A DNA stretch of 64,000 nt from Shewanella denitrificans OS217 (GCF_000013765.1 NC_007954.1:4340001-4404000), one strand, 5' to 3'. Shown: positions 1-9,149, counted from the stretch's first letter. Notes: generated by a model not told the origin, from the sequence alone. Numbers and translations: made by a program.

Positions 1-1819
1 GGCCATTAGCGCCAAGTATCACACCATCTTAACCCTCGATGACTTAGATACTTGGATTGCAAAGTTAAGCCAAGCCAAACTCATTGCCATAGACACTGAG
101 ACCACCAGCTTAAATTACATGGATGCTAAGCTCGTGGGGATTTCATTCGCCATCGAAGCAGGCGAAGCCGCATATTTGCCGTTAGCCCATGATTATTTAG
201 ATGCTCCGAGCCAAATAGACATGGCAACCGCCCTTGAGAAGCTGCGGCCGCTACTGGAAAGTGACAACCCAGCTAAAGTAGGCCAAAACTTAAAGTACGA
301 TATCAGCATTTTCGCTAATGTGGGCATCAAGCTTAAAGGCGTGCACTTCGATACCATGCTGGAGTCCTATGTGTTTAATTCGGTCGCCTCCCGCCATGAT
401 ATGGATGGGCTTGCCTTAAAGTACTTAGGCCATAAGAACATTAGCTTCGAGGACGTTGCCGGTAAAGGCGCGAAACAGCTGACCTTTAATCAAATCGATT
501 TAGACACCGCCGCGCCCTATGCCGCAGAAGATGCCGATATTACCTTACGTCTGCATCAACATTTATGGCCAAGGCTTGAGAAAGAGCCAGAACTGGCCCA
601 AGTGTTCACCGAATTAGAATTACCACTTATTCAAGTTTTATCTGATATCGAGCGCCAAGGGGTACTTATAGACCCTATGCTATTAAGTCAGCAAAGTGAT
701 GAACTAGCGCAGAAGATTGATAAGTTAGAACTTGAGGCCTATGAGATAGCCGGTGAGAAATTTAACCTAGGGTCGCCAAAACAGTTGCAAGTCTTATTCT
801 TTGAAAAATTGGCATACCCTATCATCAAGAAGACCCCCAAAGGTGCGCCATCGACGGCTGAAGAGGTGTTAGTCGAACTCGCCTTAGACTACCCCTTGCC
901 CAAGATTATCTTAGCTCATCGCAGCTTAGCCAAACTTAAGAGTACCTACACGGACAAACTGCCGTTAATGGTCAATGGCACCACGGGGCGAGTGCATACC
1001 AGCTACCATCAAGCGAATGCCGCGACGGGGCGCTTATCATCGAGCGATCCAAACCTTCAAAACATTCCAATCCGCACTGAAGAAGGTCGCCGCATCAGAC
1101 AAGCCTTTATCGCGCCGGCTGGGCGTAAAATTTTAGCGGCGGATTATTCACAAATTGAATTAAGGATCATGGCACATTTATCCCAAGATAAAGGCCTACT
1201 CACCGCCTTTGCCGAAGGTAAAGATATTCATAGAGCCACCGCAGCGGAAGTCTTTGGCGCACATTTTGAAGAAGTCACCACAGAGCAAAGGCGCCGTGCA
1301 AAAGCCGTCAACTTCGGTTTGATTTATGGCATGTCGGCCTTTGGCTTGGCTAAGCAGCTGGATATTCCTCGCAACGAAGCACAAACCTATATCGACACTT
1401 ATTTCGCCCGCTATCCTGGGGTATTACAGTATATGGAAGAGACCCGTGCTAGCGCAGCCGAATTAGGCTACGTATCGACCCTGTTTGGCCGCCGCCTGTA
1501 TCTACCAGAAATTCGCGATCGTAACGCCATGCGCCGCCAAGCTGCAGAAAGGGCTGCCATTAATGCCCCAATGCAAGGCACGGCCGCTGACATCATCAAG
1601 AAAGCCATGATCAACATAGCGAACTGGATCAAGACCGAGACCCAAGGTGAAATAACCATGATCATGCAAGTACACGATGAACTGGTGTTTGAAGTGGATG
1701 AAGCTCAAGCTGAAACATTAAAAGCCAAAATTTGCTTACTCATGGCACAAGCCGCCGATTTGGATGTCACCCTATTGGCAGAAGCGGGCATTGGTAATAA
1801 TTGGGATGAAGCCCACTAG
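1..1819 (+). CDS. polA: DNA polymerase I, 5' end outside window
   Basis: Repairs DNA gaps and replaces RNA primers. The frame is open to base 2, so the 5'-nuclease domain and the real start lie outside the window; the first internal ATG (119) is not the start. Visible are the proofreading exonuclease (Exo I IDTET at bases 92-106, Exo II NLKYD, Exo III YAAED) and the polymerase domain: motif A DYSQIELR near 1142, motif [14 protein letters not shown] near 1290-1330, motif C QVHDE near 1666. All catalytic Asp/Glu residues are present in both domains, so proofreading should be active, unlike in Taq-type enzymes. A strong terminator follows and spf is next, the same order as in E. coli. Confidence 0.97.
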   Translation, partial: AISAKYHTILTLDDLDTWIAKLSQAKLIAIDTETTSLNYMDAKLVGISFAIEAGEAAYLPLAHDYLDAPSQIDMATALEKLRPLLESDNPAKVGQNLKYDISIFANVGIKLKGVHFDTMLESYVFNSVASRHDMDGLALKYLGHKNISFEDVAGKGAKQLTFNQIDLDTAAPYAAEDADITLRLHQHLWPRLEKEPELAQVFTELELPLIQVLSDIERQGVLIDPMLLSQQSDELAQKIDKLELEAYEIAGEKFNLGSPKQLQVLFFEKLAYPIIKKTPKGAPSTAEEVLVELALDYPLPKIILAHRSLAKLKSTYTDKLPLMVNGTTGRVHTSYHQANAATGRLSSSDPNLQNIPIRTEEGRRIRQAFIAPAGRKILAADYSQIELRIMAHLSQDKGLLTAFAEGKDIHRATAAEVFGAHFEEVTTEQRRRAKAVNFGLIYGMSAFGLAKQLDIPRNEAQTYIDTYFARYPGVLQYMEETRASAAELGYVSTLFGRRLYLPEIRDRNAMRRQAAERAAINAPMQGTAADIIKKAMINIANWIKTETQGEITMIMQVHDELVFEVDEAQAETLKAKICLLMAQAADLDVTLLAEAGIGNNWDEAH

Positions 1820-1867
1820 ATTGCAGAGTGGTTAAGCAACTGTTTTAAAATGAATAAATAGTTATTT

Positions 1868-1906
1868 AAAGCCTGCCGCCCTCATAATGAGGACGGCAGG
1901 CTTTTT
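1868..1906 (+). terminator. Rho-independent terminator of polA
   Basis: Stem AAAGCCTGCCG / CGGCAGGCTTT, extended by CCTCAT-A-ATGAGG after one mismatch, ending in a T run. It lies 48 bp after the polA stop. Confidence 0.92.
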
Positions 1907-1980
1907 AATATAACCACTCGCCAAGGTCCAAATAAAACTTGAAGTCTGCCACAGTATTAGCGCTTTATTTGAAAAACTGT

Positions 1981-2009
1981 TTTTCATTTCACGGCAAATA
2001 CAGTATTAT
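1981..2009 (+). promoter_or_regulatory. Promoter of spf
   Basis: -35 TTTTCA (1981-1986), 17 bp spacer, -10 TATTAT (2004-2009), giving a start at about 2017, where the conserved Spot 42 5' end begins. A similar block recurs 180 bp downstream. Confidence 0.6.
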
Positions 2010-2016
2010 TCTCGGC

Positions 2017-2125
2017 GTAGGGTACAGAGGTTAAGATGTTCAATCTTTCAAACCTTTTTTAAATCACTAGCAATAGTGACAGCCAAATATGGCGCCTCAG
2101 TAAGCGATTACTGGGGCTTTTTTTT
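2017..2125 (+). ncRNA. spf: Spot 42 small RNA
   Basis: The 5' end GTAGGGTACAGAGGTTAAG, the following AUGUUCAAUCUUUCA-like stretch, and the terminal hairpin GCCTCAGTAA-GCGA-TTACTGGGGC plus eight T match the Spot 42 RNA of enterics closely, and the length (~109 nt) is the same. Position downstream of polA and upstream of yihA is the same as in E. coli. In E. coli it is an Hfq-dependent, CRP-repressed RNA that represses catabolic genes while glucose is present; the targets here are not known. Confidence 0.93.
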
Positions 2126-2149
2126 GCCCAGAATAAAATTTAGAGCATT

Positions 2150-2190
2150 TACTTTAAAAAGTGTTTTATTTTAGTGAGAAACAGGTTATT
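2150..2190 (+). promoter_or_regulatory. spf-like promoter copy before a candidate second sRNA
   Basis: The block here (AAAAGTGTTTTATTTTAG, then GAAACAG, then GTTATTCTCTGG) aligns with the spf promoter (AAAACTGTTTTTCATTTC, CAAATACAG, TATTATTCTCGG). By alignment, transcription would start near 2197. Inference from local similarity only. Confidence 0.45.
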
Positions 2191-2196
2191 CTCTGG

Positions 2197-2305
2197 TCAT
2201 TGAGGGTTGTCGAATGAATTGATAGCACTTGAGTCTTGTTGAATTTAGCTTTCCCCAAAAGAGCTATATTTTTTGCCGATGACCTTAGGTCGTCGGTTTT
2301 TTTTT
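2197..2305 (+). ncRNA. Candidate second small RNA next to Spot 42
   Basis: No ORF of note. The stretch starts after an spf-like promoter copy and ends with a clean terminator: CCGATGACC-TTA-GGTCGTCGG (2276-2296) followed by nine T. Expected length is ~109 nt, the same as Spot 42, but the body sequence differs. Another sRNA near spf has, from memory, been reported in Vibrionaceae; I cannot tell whether this is the same gene. The alternative is that the terminator belongs to Spot 42 read-through. Confidence 0.5.
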
Positions 2306-2390
2306 GCTTTTTTTATGTCTGCAGCCATAAAAAAAGCCAGCAACTATGCTGGCCTATGCCGATTGTACTAATCGAATTCGAAAGCGCTGA

Positions 2391-3050
2391 TTAATCTTCT
2401 GGTGATTCTTGTGCCATGGCATCCATCAACCATTGTGGGTGGCACCATTCATTAAGAATGCTCAACACCTTAGGCTTGCCCGTTCCCTTAAGCGATGAAA
2501 ATGGCTCAACCTTCACCCAATCACCAAAGTCCGCTAACGCACTACGCACTTCGTTAACTGTTTTCATTTTTGCACTTTGAGCCAGCTTGTCCGACTTAGT
2601 CAGTAACGCCAATACCGGGATTTCACTGGCAACTGCCCACTCGATCATCTGCATGTCGAGATCTTTTAATGGATGACGAATGTCCATCAATACCACAACG
2701 CCGCTTAAGCAGGCTCTTTTTTGCAGGTATTCACCTAAAGCTTGCTGCCATTTATTCTTCAAAGCCAAGGGAACTTGGGCAAAACCATAACCAGGCAAAT
2801 CCACTAAACGGCGATCATCATCTAAGGCAAACACGTTGATTAGCTGGGTACGACCCGGTGTCTTACTGGTTCTGGCAAGACTTTTCTGTTCTGTCAGTGC
2901 GTTGAGAGCACTGGACTTACCGGCATTAGAGCGACCTGCAAAGGCGATTTCTACGCCAACGTCACCCGGTAAATATTGATTAAGGTGAGCAATATCTGGC
3001 GCACTGATTAAAAACTTGGCCCTGCGGAAATCCATAATAGATTCTGACAC
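2391..3050 (-). CDS. yihA: Ribosome biogenesis GTP-binding protein YihA/EngB
   Basis: TRAFAC-class GTPase for assembly of the large ribosomal subunit. All G motifs are visible: G1 GRSNAGKS (residues 39-46), G2 in TPGRTQ, G3 DLPGYG, G4 TKSD, G5 SSLKGTGK. Length 219 aa is usual. A GTG start at 3050 is chosen because GGAG stands 6 bp before it; the alternative ATG (3035) has a weaker site. It faces spf and is divergent from the cytochrome gene. Confidence 0.95.
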   Translation of the reverse strand: MSESIMDFRRAKFLISAPDIAHLNQYLPGDVGVEIAFAGRSNAGKSSALNALTEQKSLARTSKTPGRTQLINVFALDDDRRLVDLPGYGFAQVPLALKNKWQQALGEYLQKRACLSGVVVLMDIRHPLKDLDMQMIEWAVASEIPVLALLTKSDKLAQSAKMKTVNEVRSALADFGDWVKVEPFSSLKGTGKPKVLSILNEWCHPQWLMDAMAQESPED

Positions 3051-3191
3051 TGTTAACTCCGATTAAATAAAAATCCCCATCAAGAGAGGTCTTGATTGCA
3101 ACAATGACCGCTTCATAATAATAGGTATAAGAACACTTATGGTGTCACAACTCTGATGATGCAATACCATAATTATTGAACAATTGCTTAC

Positions 3192-3213
3192 TTTTACACG
3201 TTTTCGTGTAAAA
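3192..3213. promoter_or_regulatory. Perfect inverted repeat in the yihA / cytochrome c4 promoter region
   Basis: TTTTACACG-4-CGTGTAAAA is a perfect 9-bp dyad. It overlaps a possible -10 (TAAAAT, 3209-3214) for the cytochrome gene; the matching -35 TTGCTT is at 3184 with a long 19-bp spacer. Looks like a repressor or activator operator; the factor is unknown. Confidence 0.4.
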
Positions 3214-3304
3214 TATTATTTCGAGCATAATATATGTATTTTACCACGCTTGCAGGTCCTCCTAGTAAGCTCAGGACAATAATTTAACAATAAGTTGGAA
3301 CGCC

Positions 3305-3925
3305 ATGAAAAAGTTAGCTCTTGCGCTGTCTGTAGTTGCCGCTATGTCATCGCCTGCAAACGCCGAAGGTAATGCTGAAGCGGGCAAAACCAAAGCCCTT
3401 ATCTGTTCAGCCTGTCACGGTGTTGACGGAAACAGCATGATAGACATGTACCCTAAGATTTCAGGTCAACACGCGTCATACCTAGAAAAACAAATACATG
3501 ATTTTCGTTCTGCCGCAATGTCTGGTGGCAAAGAAGGTCGTATGGACCCTATCATGGGCGGTATGACTATGGCGTTAAGCGATCAAGATATTGCTGATTT
3601 GGCAGCATTTTTTGCGAGCAACCCCATTCAAGCGGTTGCCATTACCGATGTGCCTGCATTAGGTGAAAGCCTATACAAAGGTGGTGATACCGACCGTGGT
3701 ATTACCGGTTGTATCGCTTGTCACGGCCCAGATGGTAAGGGCGCTGCCGCAGCAGGTTTTCCAACATTAGCGGGGCAGCACACCAATTACATCAAGATCC
3801 AACTCAATAAGTTCCGTGACGGCAGCCGTAACAATGATTTGAACGGCATGATGCAAGATATCGCTAAAAAATTAACTGATAGCGACATAGAAGCATTATC
3901 TAAATATATTTCAAGCATTAAGTAA
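3305..3925 (+). CDS. Diheme cytochrome c4
   Basis: Periplasmic electron carrier of the class I c4 family. Signal peptide residues 1-20 (cleaved after SPANA), then two homologous cytochrome c domains, each with a CxxCH haem site: CSACH at 34-38 and CIACH at 136-140, with Met-rich stretches (RMDPIMGGM, NGMMQD) able to give the axial ligands. Length 206 aa is typical. A c4 gene next to yihA is common in gammaproteobacteria. SD-like GGAA lies 5 bp before ATG. A terminator follows at once, so it is probably monocistronic. Confidence 0.93.
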   Translation: MKKLALALSVVAAMSSPANAEGNAEAGKTKALICSACHGVDGNSMIDMYPKISGQHASYLEKQIHDFRSAAMSGGKEGRMDPIMGGMTMALSDQDIADLAAFFASNPIQAVAITDVPALGESLYKGGDTDRGITGCIACHGPDGKGAAAAGFPTLAGQHTNYIKIQLNKFRDGSRNNDLNGMMQDIAKKLTDSDIEALSKYISSIK

Positions 3926-3949
3926 GCCTTAATTGACTTGGGTAGTATG

Positions 3950-3976
3950 AAAAATGAGCGGCTCCGCTCATTTTTT
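3950..3976 (+). terminator. Terminator of the cytochrome c4 gene
   Basis: AAAATGAGCGG-CT-CCGCTCATTTT perfect hairpin followed by further T, 25 bp after the stop codon. Confidence 0.9.
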
Positions 3977-4019
3977 ACGCTATTTTGTTGACGTTTACGT
4001 CAACTTACTGACGTTTTGC

Positions 4020-4049
4020 TTGACAGTGTTCACCCTTTTAGGGTTAAAT
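4020..4049 (+). promoter_or_regulatory. Possible sigma-70 promoter and dyad upstream of the Csr-type RNA
   Basis: TTGACA (4020-4025), 18 bp, TTAAAT (4044-4049). Just upstream is the dyad GTTGACG-TTTA-CGTCAAC (3987-4004). No coding gene follows for 660 bp, so if used it drives RNA only. It lies ~300 bp before the hairpin-rich part of the RNA, so another start nearer 4330 is equally possible. Confidence 0.35.
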
Positions 4050-4329
4050 AGCTCCCGTACCAAGGTAAACCCAGCTGTTTGTATAAGAATATCAATAACA
4101 ACTTACAGGTCTTGGTCACAATAAAATTTAAGATATAAGAATAAAATAATCGCATAACAATAATAGTTACTGACAGCTCGCTAATAAAATAATAGAGCCG
4201 TGATTTCAACTTGAAATCCTAGTCAAACTGATTGTAAGGACTCGACCCAATTTGGTCACTTTGCTGTTTAGCACTGCCTTACACCACAATGTAAACTTTT
4301 AGACATGATTAACTGAAAATTTAGTTAAT

Positions 4330-4660
4330 CTACATTGAAAAAACCATTTTTTTTAATGTACTGTCCACTACAGTTTTCATTGAAAGCACATAGCAACATG
4401 GATGGTTGATTATTGTCATTGATGACAACAGAAAGACTCGATGCGTCCTTGAGACCATCTACGGAACCAAAGGTTGTCAGGAAGACAACTAAATAGCCAT
4501 AAAGTGTCATGAAGACCAATAAAAACAATATGCAAGGAAAGCACCAAAAAAAAGAAGGATACTGACCGGGAAAGTCGCATAGCAAGTATGGATACTTGGA
4601 ATCAGAATAGAGTGCGTTAAGCACTGTTTACGAGGTGGCAGTTTACTGCCACCTTTTTTT
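4330..4660 (+). ncRNA. CsrB/CsrC-family RNA (CsrA-sequestering), 5' end uncertain
   Basis: The stretch lacks a credible gene but is rich in GGA (about eight between 4395 and 4605). Several GGA sit in hairpin loops as CsrA requires: CAAC-ATGGATG-GTTG (4394-4408), GTTGTC-AGGAA-GACAAC (4473-4489), AAGTA-TGGA-TACTT (4584-4597). It ends in a strong terminator GGTGGCAG-TTTA-CTGCCACC plus seven T (4634-4660). Position between yihA and yihI is that of csrC in E. coli. Known role of the family: titrates the translational regulator CsrA, under BarA/UvrY control. A TGTAAG half-box occurs at about 4234; no full UvrY box was found. Confidence 0.75.
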
Positions 4661-4711
4661 ATGTCGAAAAATCAGTAGAATCACTCTTACCCTTCCAAAG
4701 CCGATCCCTAT

Positions 4712-5383
4712 ATGACCCGATGCCCACTGTGTAAGCACGCTGCCACGCTATTTCTTCAAGATAAGAAAAGGGCTTTCTTCGACTGCCCACAATGTGCATT
4801 TGTGTTTGTCGACCCCAGCGACCACAGAATGCCATCCAACTCATCAACGCCAATTCAAAGCTATGGACGCCAACAAAAAGCAGCCCAGCAGCGCCAAGCA
4901 ACGCAATTTGTGCTGCCTTTGCTATCTCAACTCAGTGACTTAACCGGCGATAATCTCTTGGGGTTGAACTTCGGCCATAGTTTAGACCAGCATTGCATAG
5001 ACAAAATTCAAGCCAGTGGCCACCAATTGCTGCAGTACGACCCATTCAAGGCAACCGAACAGGCCGTGCTGCAACAGCAATATGACTTCGTGTGTAGCTA
5101 TAAAGTATTTGAGAGTTTTAAGCGGCCATTAAACCAATGGGCCTTATTGTCCAGCCTAGTTAAACCTCAAGGTTGGCTGGCAATCGGCACCGCACTGCTG
5201 ACGGATAAATCCCATTTTGCTAAATGGCATCATAAGAATAATCCGGCCCATGTCAGCTTCTATCAGCACAAAACCTTCGAATACCTAGCCACTCAGGGGC
5301 AATTTAAGCTATTATTTGCCGCGAAAGAATTAGTTTTGATGCAAAAAGCAGCAAACTCTGGTATAAAGCCCATCCTTATTTAG
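4712..5383 (+). CDS. Zinc-ribbon plus class I methyltransferase-like protein
   Basis: The N-terminus has two CxxC pairs (CPLC at residues 4-7, CPQC at 25-28), a zinc-ribbon pattern. The rest resembles the SAM-dependent methyltransferase fold of the Methyltransf_23 type: a strand with the degenerate glycine motif LGLNFGHS, acidic end of strand 2 (LLQYDPF), CSYKVFESF in place of the usual DxVxxxxVLEH, then GWLAIGTAL and VSFYQHKTF near the end. The glycine loop is unusual, so substrate and activity are unknown. No clear ribosome site precedes ATG 4712. It stands alone between the RNA terminator and yihI. Confidence 0.7.
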   Translation: MTRCPLCKHAATLFLQDKKRAFFDCPQCAFVFVDPSDHRMPSNSSTPIQSYGRQQKAAQQRQATQFVLPLLSQLSDLTGDNLLGLNFGHSLDQHCIDKIQASGHQLLQYDPFKATEQAVLQQQYDFVCSYKVFESFKRPLNQWALLSSLVKPQGWLAIGTALLTDKSHFAKWHHKNNPAHVSFYQHKTFEYLATQGQFKLLFAAKELVLMQKAANSGIKPILI

Positions 5384-5438
5384 TGTCCAGTAGATACAAT
5401 GTCTATTGTGACCATTTTAGTTATTAATCGAGAATCAC

Positions 5439-5987
5439 ATGGCTCGCAGCAAGAAAACACGCAAGGGCGGCGAAAACGCCCCCAAACTAGCCCCTAGAGT
5501 CAAGAAGCAAGACCGTAAAGTGGTTGATGGCAAACGGGCAGAAACAGGCCGTAAATCTGGCGGCCGCCACAATGAGACCTTGTTGATGCAACAGTCTCCT
5601 AACGGTACTCAGGCTAAGAAAAAAGATCCACGTCACGGCAGTAAAAAGCCAGTGGCCTTAGACTTACCCACGAGCATAGCCGAGCCCATAAAGGCCAAGA
5701 CGCCTCAGCCAAAGCTCAGCGATGAGCAAAAGCTACTTAAACTTGAAGAAGATCCTAGACTAAACAGCCTGCTAGACATGCTAGAAGAAGGCCGTGACCT
5801 CTCGGATGCCGATCAGAAGTGGTTAGATGGCCAATTAACTAAGATTGAACAATTAATGAAAAATCTAGGCATTACAGATGCCGATGACATGCCGGCAAAG
5901 CAGCATAAATCTTCTTCTGATGAAGATTTATTGTCTCGTTTCGAATCTGGTGAAAGCCTATTAAAAGACTACCTAACCAAAGACTAG
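5439..5987 (+). CDS. yihI: Der GTPase-activating protein YihI
   Basis: 182 aa. Very basic, low-complexity N-terminal half (MARSKKTRKGG, KKQDRK, RHNET, GSKKP) and an acidic C-terminal half with LEEDPRLNSLLDMLEEG, the conserved YihI core. In E. coli YihI stimulates GTP hydrolysis by Der/EngA and delays ribosome assembly. Its neighbour hemN downstream is also as in E. coli. Weak SD (GAGA). Confidence 0.9.
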   Translation: MARSKKTRKGGENAPKLAPRVKKQDRKVVDGKRAETGRKSGGRHNETLLMQQSPNGTQAKKKDPRHGSKKPVALDLPTSIAEPIKAKTPQPKLSDEQKLLKLEEDPRLNSLLDMLEEGRDLSDADQKWLDGQLTKIEQLMKNLGITDADDMPAKQHKSSSDEDLLSRFESGESLLKDYLTKD

Positions 5988-6060
5988 TCTCTGCCTGTTC
6001 TATGTTAGGGCATTATCCGTAATGCCCTACTATTCCCTTTAGTAACGAAAAGGACTCACT

Positions 6061-6528
6061 GTGCCTGTGTATCTGCTTATTCTTGCTTTAGTCATCCTTG
6101 TTCCCCTTGCTGCCTATGCCCTGTTTTTGTTGCTTAAGCTCAAACGACAGACGCAAGCTAAATTAGCAGCAGAGCTAGCACGCCAAGCAGAAGCTCAAAC
6201 CAAGCGCCAACAAATTATCGACGATATTCGTTATATTGCAGCCGCCATGCTGGAAGACAGATGTGAACTATCGGAAGGGGTAGTCCGCATAGGTAAACTA
6301 TTGGACATTTTATCTTTGTCCGAACGGGTAAGCGGCGACTATCCCGCACTATTTTTGCATTACCAGCGCATCGGCTCCCATCCCATCATGGATGCTCGTA
6401 AAGCCCTAGCCAAACAAGAAAGAATGAAACTCGACTTACTAAGAATGAAATCAGAAGTCGAACTCGAAGACGCTATTTTAGCCGAAGCCGACAAACTTAA
6501 AGATCTCAGCTGGCCTGCATCCCACTAG
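6061..6528 (+). CDS. DUF2489 single-pass membrane protein
   Basis: 155 aa. One N-terminal membrane helix (about residues 3-26, LLILALVILVPLAAYALFLLL), then a long charged helical region that may form a coiled coil, mostly Ala/Glu/Arg/Lys, and a conserved middle part CELSEGVVRIGKLLDIL. This is the DUF2489 pattern seen between yihI and hemN in related genera; no function is known. GTG start at 6061 with AAGGA 8 bp upstream. 73 bp after yihI, probably co-transcribed. Confidence 0.8.
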   Translation: MPVYLLILALVILVPLAAYALFLLLKLKRQTQAKLAAELARQAEAQTKRQQIIDDIRYIAAAMLEDRCELSEGVVRIGKLLDILSLSERVSGDYPALFLHYQRIGSHPIMDARKALAKQERMKLDLLRMKSEVELEDAILAEADKLKDLSWPASH

Positions 6529-6692
6529 ATTGTAAGGCTGTGAAGTGATGCAAACGGAGATAATTCCACCCTAGTCTCAATTCCCTCGCTTCTTTCTCAC
6601 AATAAATCTTCATTTTACAACCTAGATCAAGTTTATTTACTGATTAAGCCTGCATACTTCGCCTATTGCTAATTTACTGGAGAAGTTACTTG

Positions 6693-8066
6693 ATGCAGCC
6701 CACTCATATTGCTTGGGATCAGTCGATGATCGAAAAATACAATTACAGCGGCCCAAGATATACTTCTTACCCCACGGCGTTGGAGTTTGATGACTCATTC
6801 ACAGAAGATAATCTGCTTGAGGCCATAAAAACCAGCAAAAGCAAAACTTTATCCTTGTATATACATATCCCTTTCTGTGCCAAATTATGTTATTACTGCG
6901 GCTGTAACAAGGTGATCACTCGCCATGCACACAAGGCAGATCAGTACCTAGAATACCTTGCCAGCGAAATCATCAAACGAGCACCATTATTCAAGCATTA
7001 TCAAGTAACCCAGATGCATTGGGGCGGCGGCACGCCGACCTTCTTAACTCCGGCGCAAATATTATCCTTAACGGCATTATTAAAGCAGCACTTCAATTTT
7101 GCCTCCCAAGGCGAGTTCTCCATTGAGATTGATCCAAGAGAAATCGAGCTCAGCATGCTCGATACCCTCAAAGAAGCGGGTTTTAATCGCATTTCAGTGG
7201 GGGTACAAGATTTTAATAAAGAAGTGCAGATAGCGGTCAACCGTGAGCAAGACGAGCAGTTCATTTTCGATCTTATCGCTCGGGCTAAAGACTTAGGCTT
7301 TGTGTCCACCAATGTGGATTTGATTTACGGTCTGCCGCTGCAAACACCGGCAAGCTTTGCTAAGACCATAAAACGCATTATTGAGCTGTCTCCCGATCGT
7401 CTGTCTGTGTTTAATTATGCTCATTTACCTTCACGTTTCGCCGCCCAGCGTAAGATCAAAGATGAACAATTACCCACAGCTCAGCAGCGCTTGGACATTT
7501 TACACCAGACTATCGAGTCACTAACTGCTGCGGGTTATCAGTTTATTGGCATGGATCATTTTGCTAAGCCTGATGATGAACTGGCAAGGTTACAAAGAGA
7601 GGGTAAGCTACACCGCAACTTTCAAGGCTATACCACTCAAGAAGAATGTGACTTGCTTGGGCTCGGCGTCTCCTCCATCAGCCAGATCGGCGATTGTTAT
7701 GCGCAAAACCAAAAAGAGTTACAGCTTTACTACCAATCTATCGATACCAAAGCGCATGCGTTATGGAAGGGCTGTAGCCTAACTCGTGATGATGAAATTC
7801 GCCGTATCGTGATAAAGCAGCTGATTTGTCATTTTGAATTAGATATTGCCAGTATTGAAGCCGAGCTTGGAATAGATTTTGATGCTTACTTTAGTGAAGA
7901 TATGAATCTATTAAAGACTTTTATCGATGACAAGCTGGTAAGCATGCAAGATAGACGCATCACCATTAGCGCCACAGGAAGGCTACTTATTCGTAATATT
8001 TGCATGTGCTTTGATATTTACTTCCGCCAAAAAGCCCGCCAACAGCAGTTTTCGCGAGTGATTTAA
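6693..8066 (+). CDS. hemN: Oxygen-independent coproporphyrinogen III oxidase
   Basis: Radical SAM enzyme converting coproporphyrinogen III to protoporphyrinogen IX without oxygen. It contains HIPFCAKLCYYCGCN with the CxxxCxxC cluster site, MHWGGGTPTFL for SAM binding, the substrate part EIDPRE and SVGVQDF, and the C-terminal HemN domain (CMCFD near the end). The in-frame TTG at 6666 is rejected: GGAGAAG at 6679-6685 is the ribosome site of ATG 6693, giving 457 aa, the normal HemN length. A terminator follows. Confidence 0.96.
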   Translation: MQPTHIAWDQSMIEKYNYSGPRYTSYPTALEFDDSFTEDNLLEAIKTSKSKTLSLYIHIPFCAKLCYYCGCNKVITRHAHKADQYLEYLASEIIKRAPLFKHYQVTQMHWGGGTPTFLTPAQILSLTALLKQHFNFASQGEFSIEIDPREIELSMLDTLKEAGFNRISVGVQDFNKEVQIAVNREQDEQFIFDLIARAKDLGFVSTNVDLIYGLPLQTPASFAKTIKRIIELSPDRLSVFNYAHLPSRFAAQRKIKDEQLPTAQQRLDILHQTIESLTAAGYQFIGMDHFAKPDDELARLQREGKLHRNFQGYTTQEECDLLGLGVSSISQIGDCYAQNQKELQLYYQSIDTKAHALWKGCSLTRDDEIRRIVIKQLICHFELDIASIEAELGIDFDAYFSEDMNLLKTFIDDKLVSMQDRRITISATGRLLIRNICMCFDIYFRQKARQQQFSRVI

Positions 8067-8089
8067 ACCTAACCATTTTCCACACAAAC

Positions 8090-8117
8090 AATAACGCCGA
8101 CTTTCGTCGGCGTTATT
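8090..8117. terminator. Terminator between hemN and add
   Basis: AATAACGCCGAC-TTTC-GTCGGCGTTATT, perfect 12-bp stem between two convergent genes. T/A-rich flanks could serve both strands. Confidence 0.8.
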
Positions 8118-8135
8118 ATGCTAATGCTGCTATAT

Positions 8136-8163
8136 GGCTTTAGGCTTTAGGCTTTAGGCTTTA
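8136..8163. repeat. Heptamer tandem repeat (GGCTTTA x4) over the end of add
   Basis: Four perfect copies of GGCTTTA. The stop codon of add (8154-8156) lies inside it, so a repeat change would alter only the last codons or the stop of add. A second heptamer array occurs at 18579. Confidence 0.9.
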
Positions 8164-9149
8164 GCGGCGTACAACGCCTTACGGTCACTGTCTGACATAA
8201 ATGCCATCTCAACACCATTACGCTGCAATTGAGCCAACTGCGCATCACTAAAGCCCATCTCTGACTTAACCACGCGATACTCGTGAGCAATATCGATGTT
8301 ACTCACGCCGGGATCATCAGTATTCAAACCAATTAACACTCCCGCATCCAAGAAAGTGCGCAGTGGATGAACATCATAATTGTCCACGGTCGAGGTGTGC
8401 AGGTTACTGGTTGGGCAAGATTCGATACCTATCTTGTGCTTCACTAAATATTCCATCAACTTAGGATCGTGAATCGCATTAACACCATGACCGATACGCG
8501 TCGCGCCTAAAGTCTGGATCGCCTGCCACATACTTTCTGAGCCTGCTGCTTCTCCCGCGTGAGCGGTAATGGCAAGGCCGGCATCGCGCACCCGCTTAAA
8601 ATGGTCATTAAATAAATCACCTGGGAAACCTAGCTCATCGCCAGCTAAGTCCATCGCCACTAATTTGTCTTTGTGGGCCAGCAAGCCTTCTAATTCTAAA
8701 AGACATTTTTCTTGGCCGAATGAGCGCGACATAATACCAATCAGGTTAATTTTAACCGCATGATCTTTAAGCCCCGCATTAACACCATCTATCACAGCTT
8801 CGACCACACCTTCGATAGGTAAATTATGGTTCATCGCCATGTAATAAGGGCTAAAACGTAATTCGGCGTAATCTAAGCCAGACAATGCCGCATCGGCAAC
8901 ATTTTCATAGGCCACCCGCTTAACCGCATCAAGATCTGCAAGCACTGCGACCATCCAGTCTAGCTTCTTCAAGAATGCAACTAAGCTATTTTCCTTACCC
9001 TGAATTTGCACGAAAGGTGCAAGTTCAGCCAGTGACTGTGCCGGTAATGCTATGCCATGTTGGTGGCCAAGCTCCCAAATTGTCTGCACTCTTACGTTTC
9101 CGTCTAAATGCCTGTGCAAATCAACCAACGGAATAGACTTATCAATCAT
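8154..9149 (-). CDS. add: Adenosine deaminase
   Basis: Hydrolyses adenosine to inosine plus ammonia in purine salvage. Metal and catalytic residues are visible: HRH at residues 12-14, TAHAGEA (His plus Glu), [15 protein letters not shown] with the Asp pair. 331 aa is the normal length. AGGGG stands 6 bp before ATG 9149. The extreme C-terminus (AAKA) is built from the GGCTTTA repeat. Convergent with hemN. Confidence 0.96.
   Translation of the reverse strand: MIDKSIPLVDLHRHLDGNVRVQTIWELGHQHGIALPAQSLAELAPFVQIQGKENSLVAFLKKLDWMVAVLADLDAVKRVAYENVADAALSGLDYAELRFSPYYMAMNHNLPIEGVVEAVIDGVNAGLKDHAVKINLIGIMSRSFGQEKCLLELEGLLAHKDKLVAMDLAGDELGFPGDLFNDHFKRVRDAGLAITAHAGEAAGSESMWQAIQTLGATRIGHGVNAIHDPKLMEYLVKHKIGIESCPTSNLHTSTVDNYDVHPLRTFLDAGVLIGLNTDDPGVSNIDIAHEYRVVKSEMGFSDAQLAQLQRNGVEMAFMSDSDRKALYAAKA

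Noticed and set aside
4325..4624. 99-codon minus-strand frame
   Set aside because: It covers the GGA hairpins and terminator of the Csr-type RNA in antisense, has no ribosome site and an unlikely composition.
6600..6660. FNR box before hemN
   Set aside because: Only one half-site (ATCAA) is recognisable; the other half does not match.
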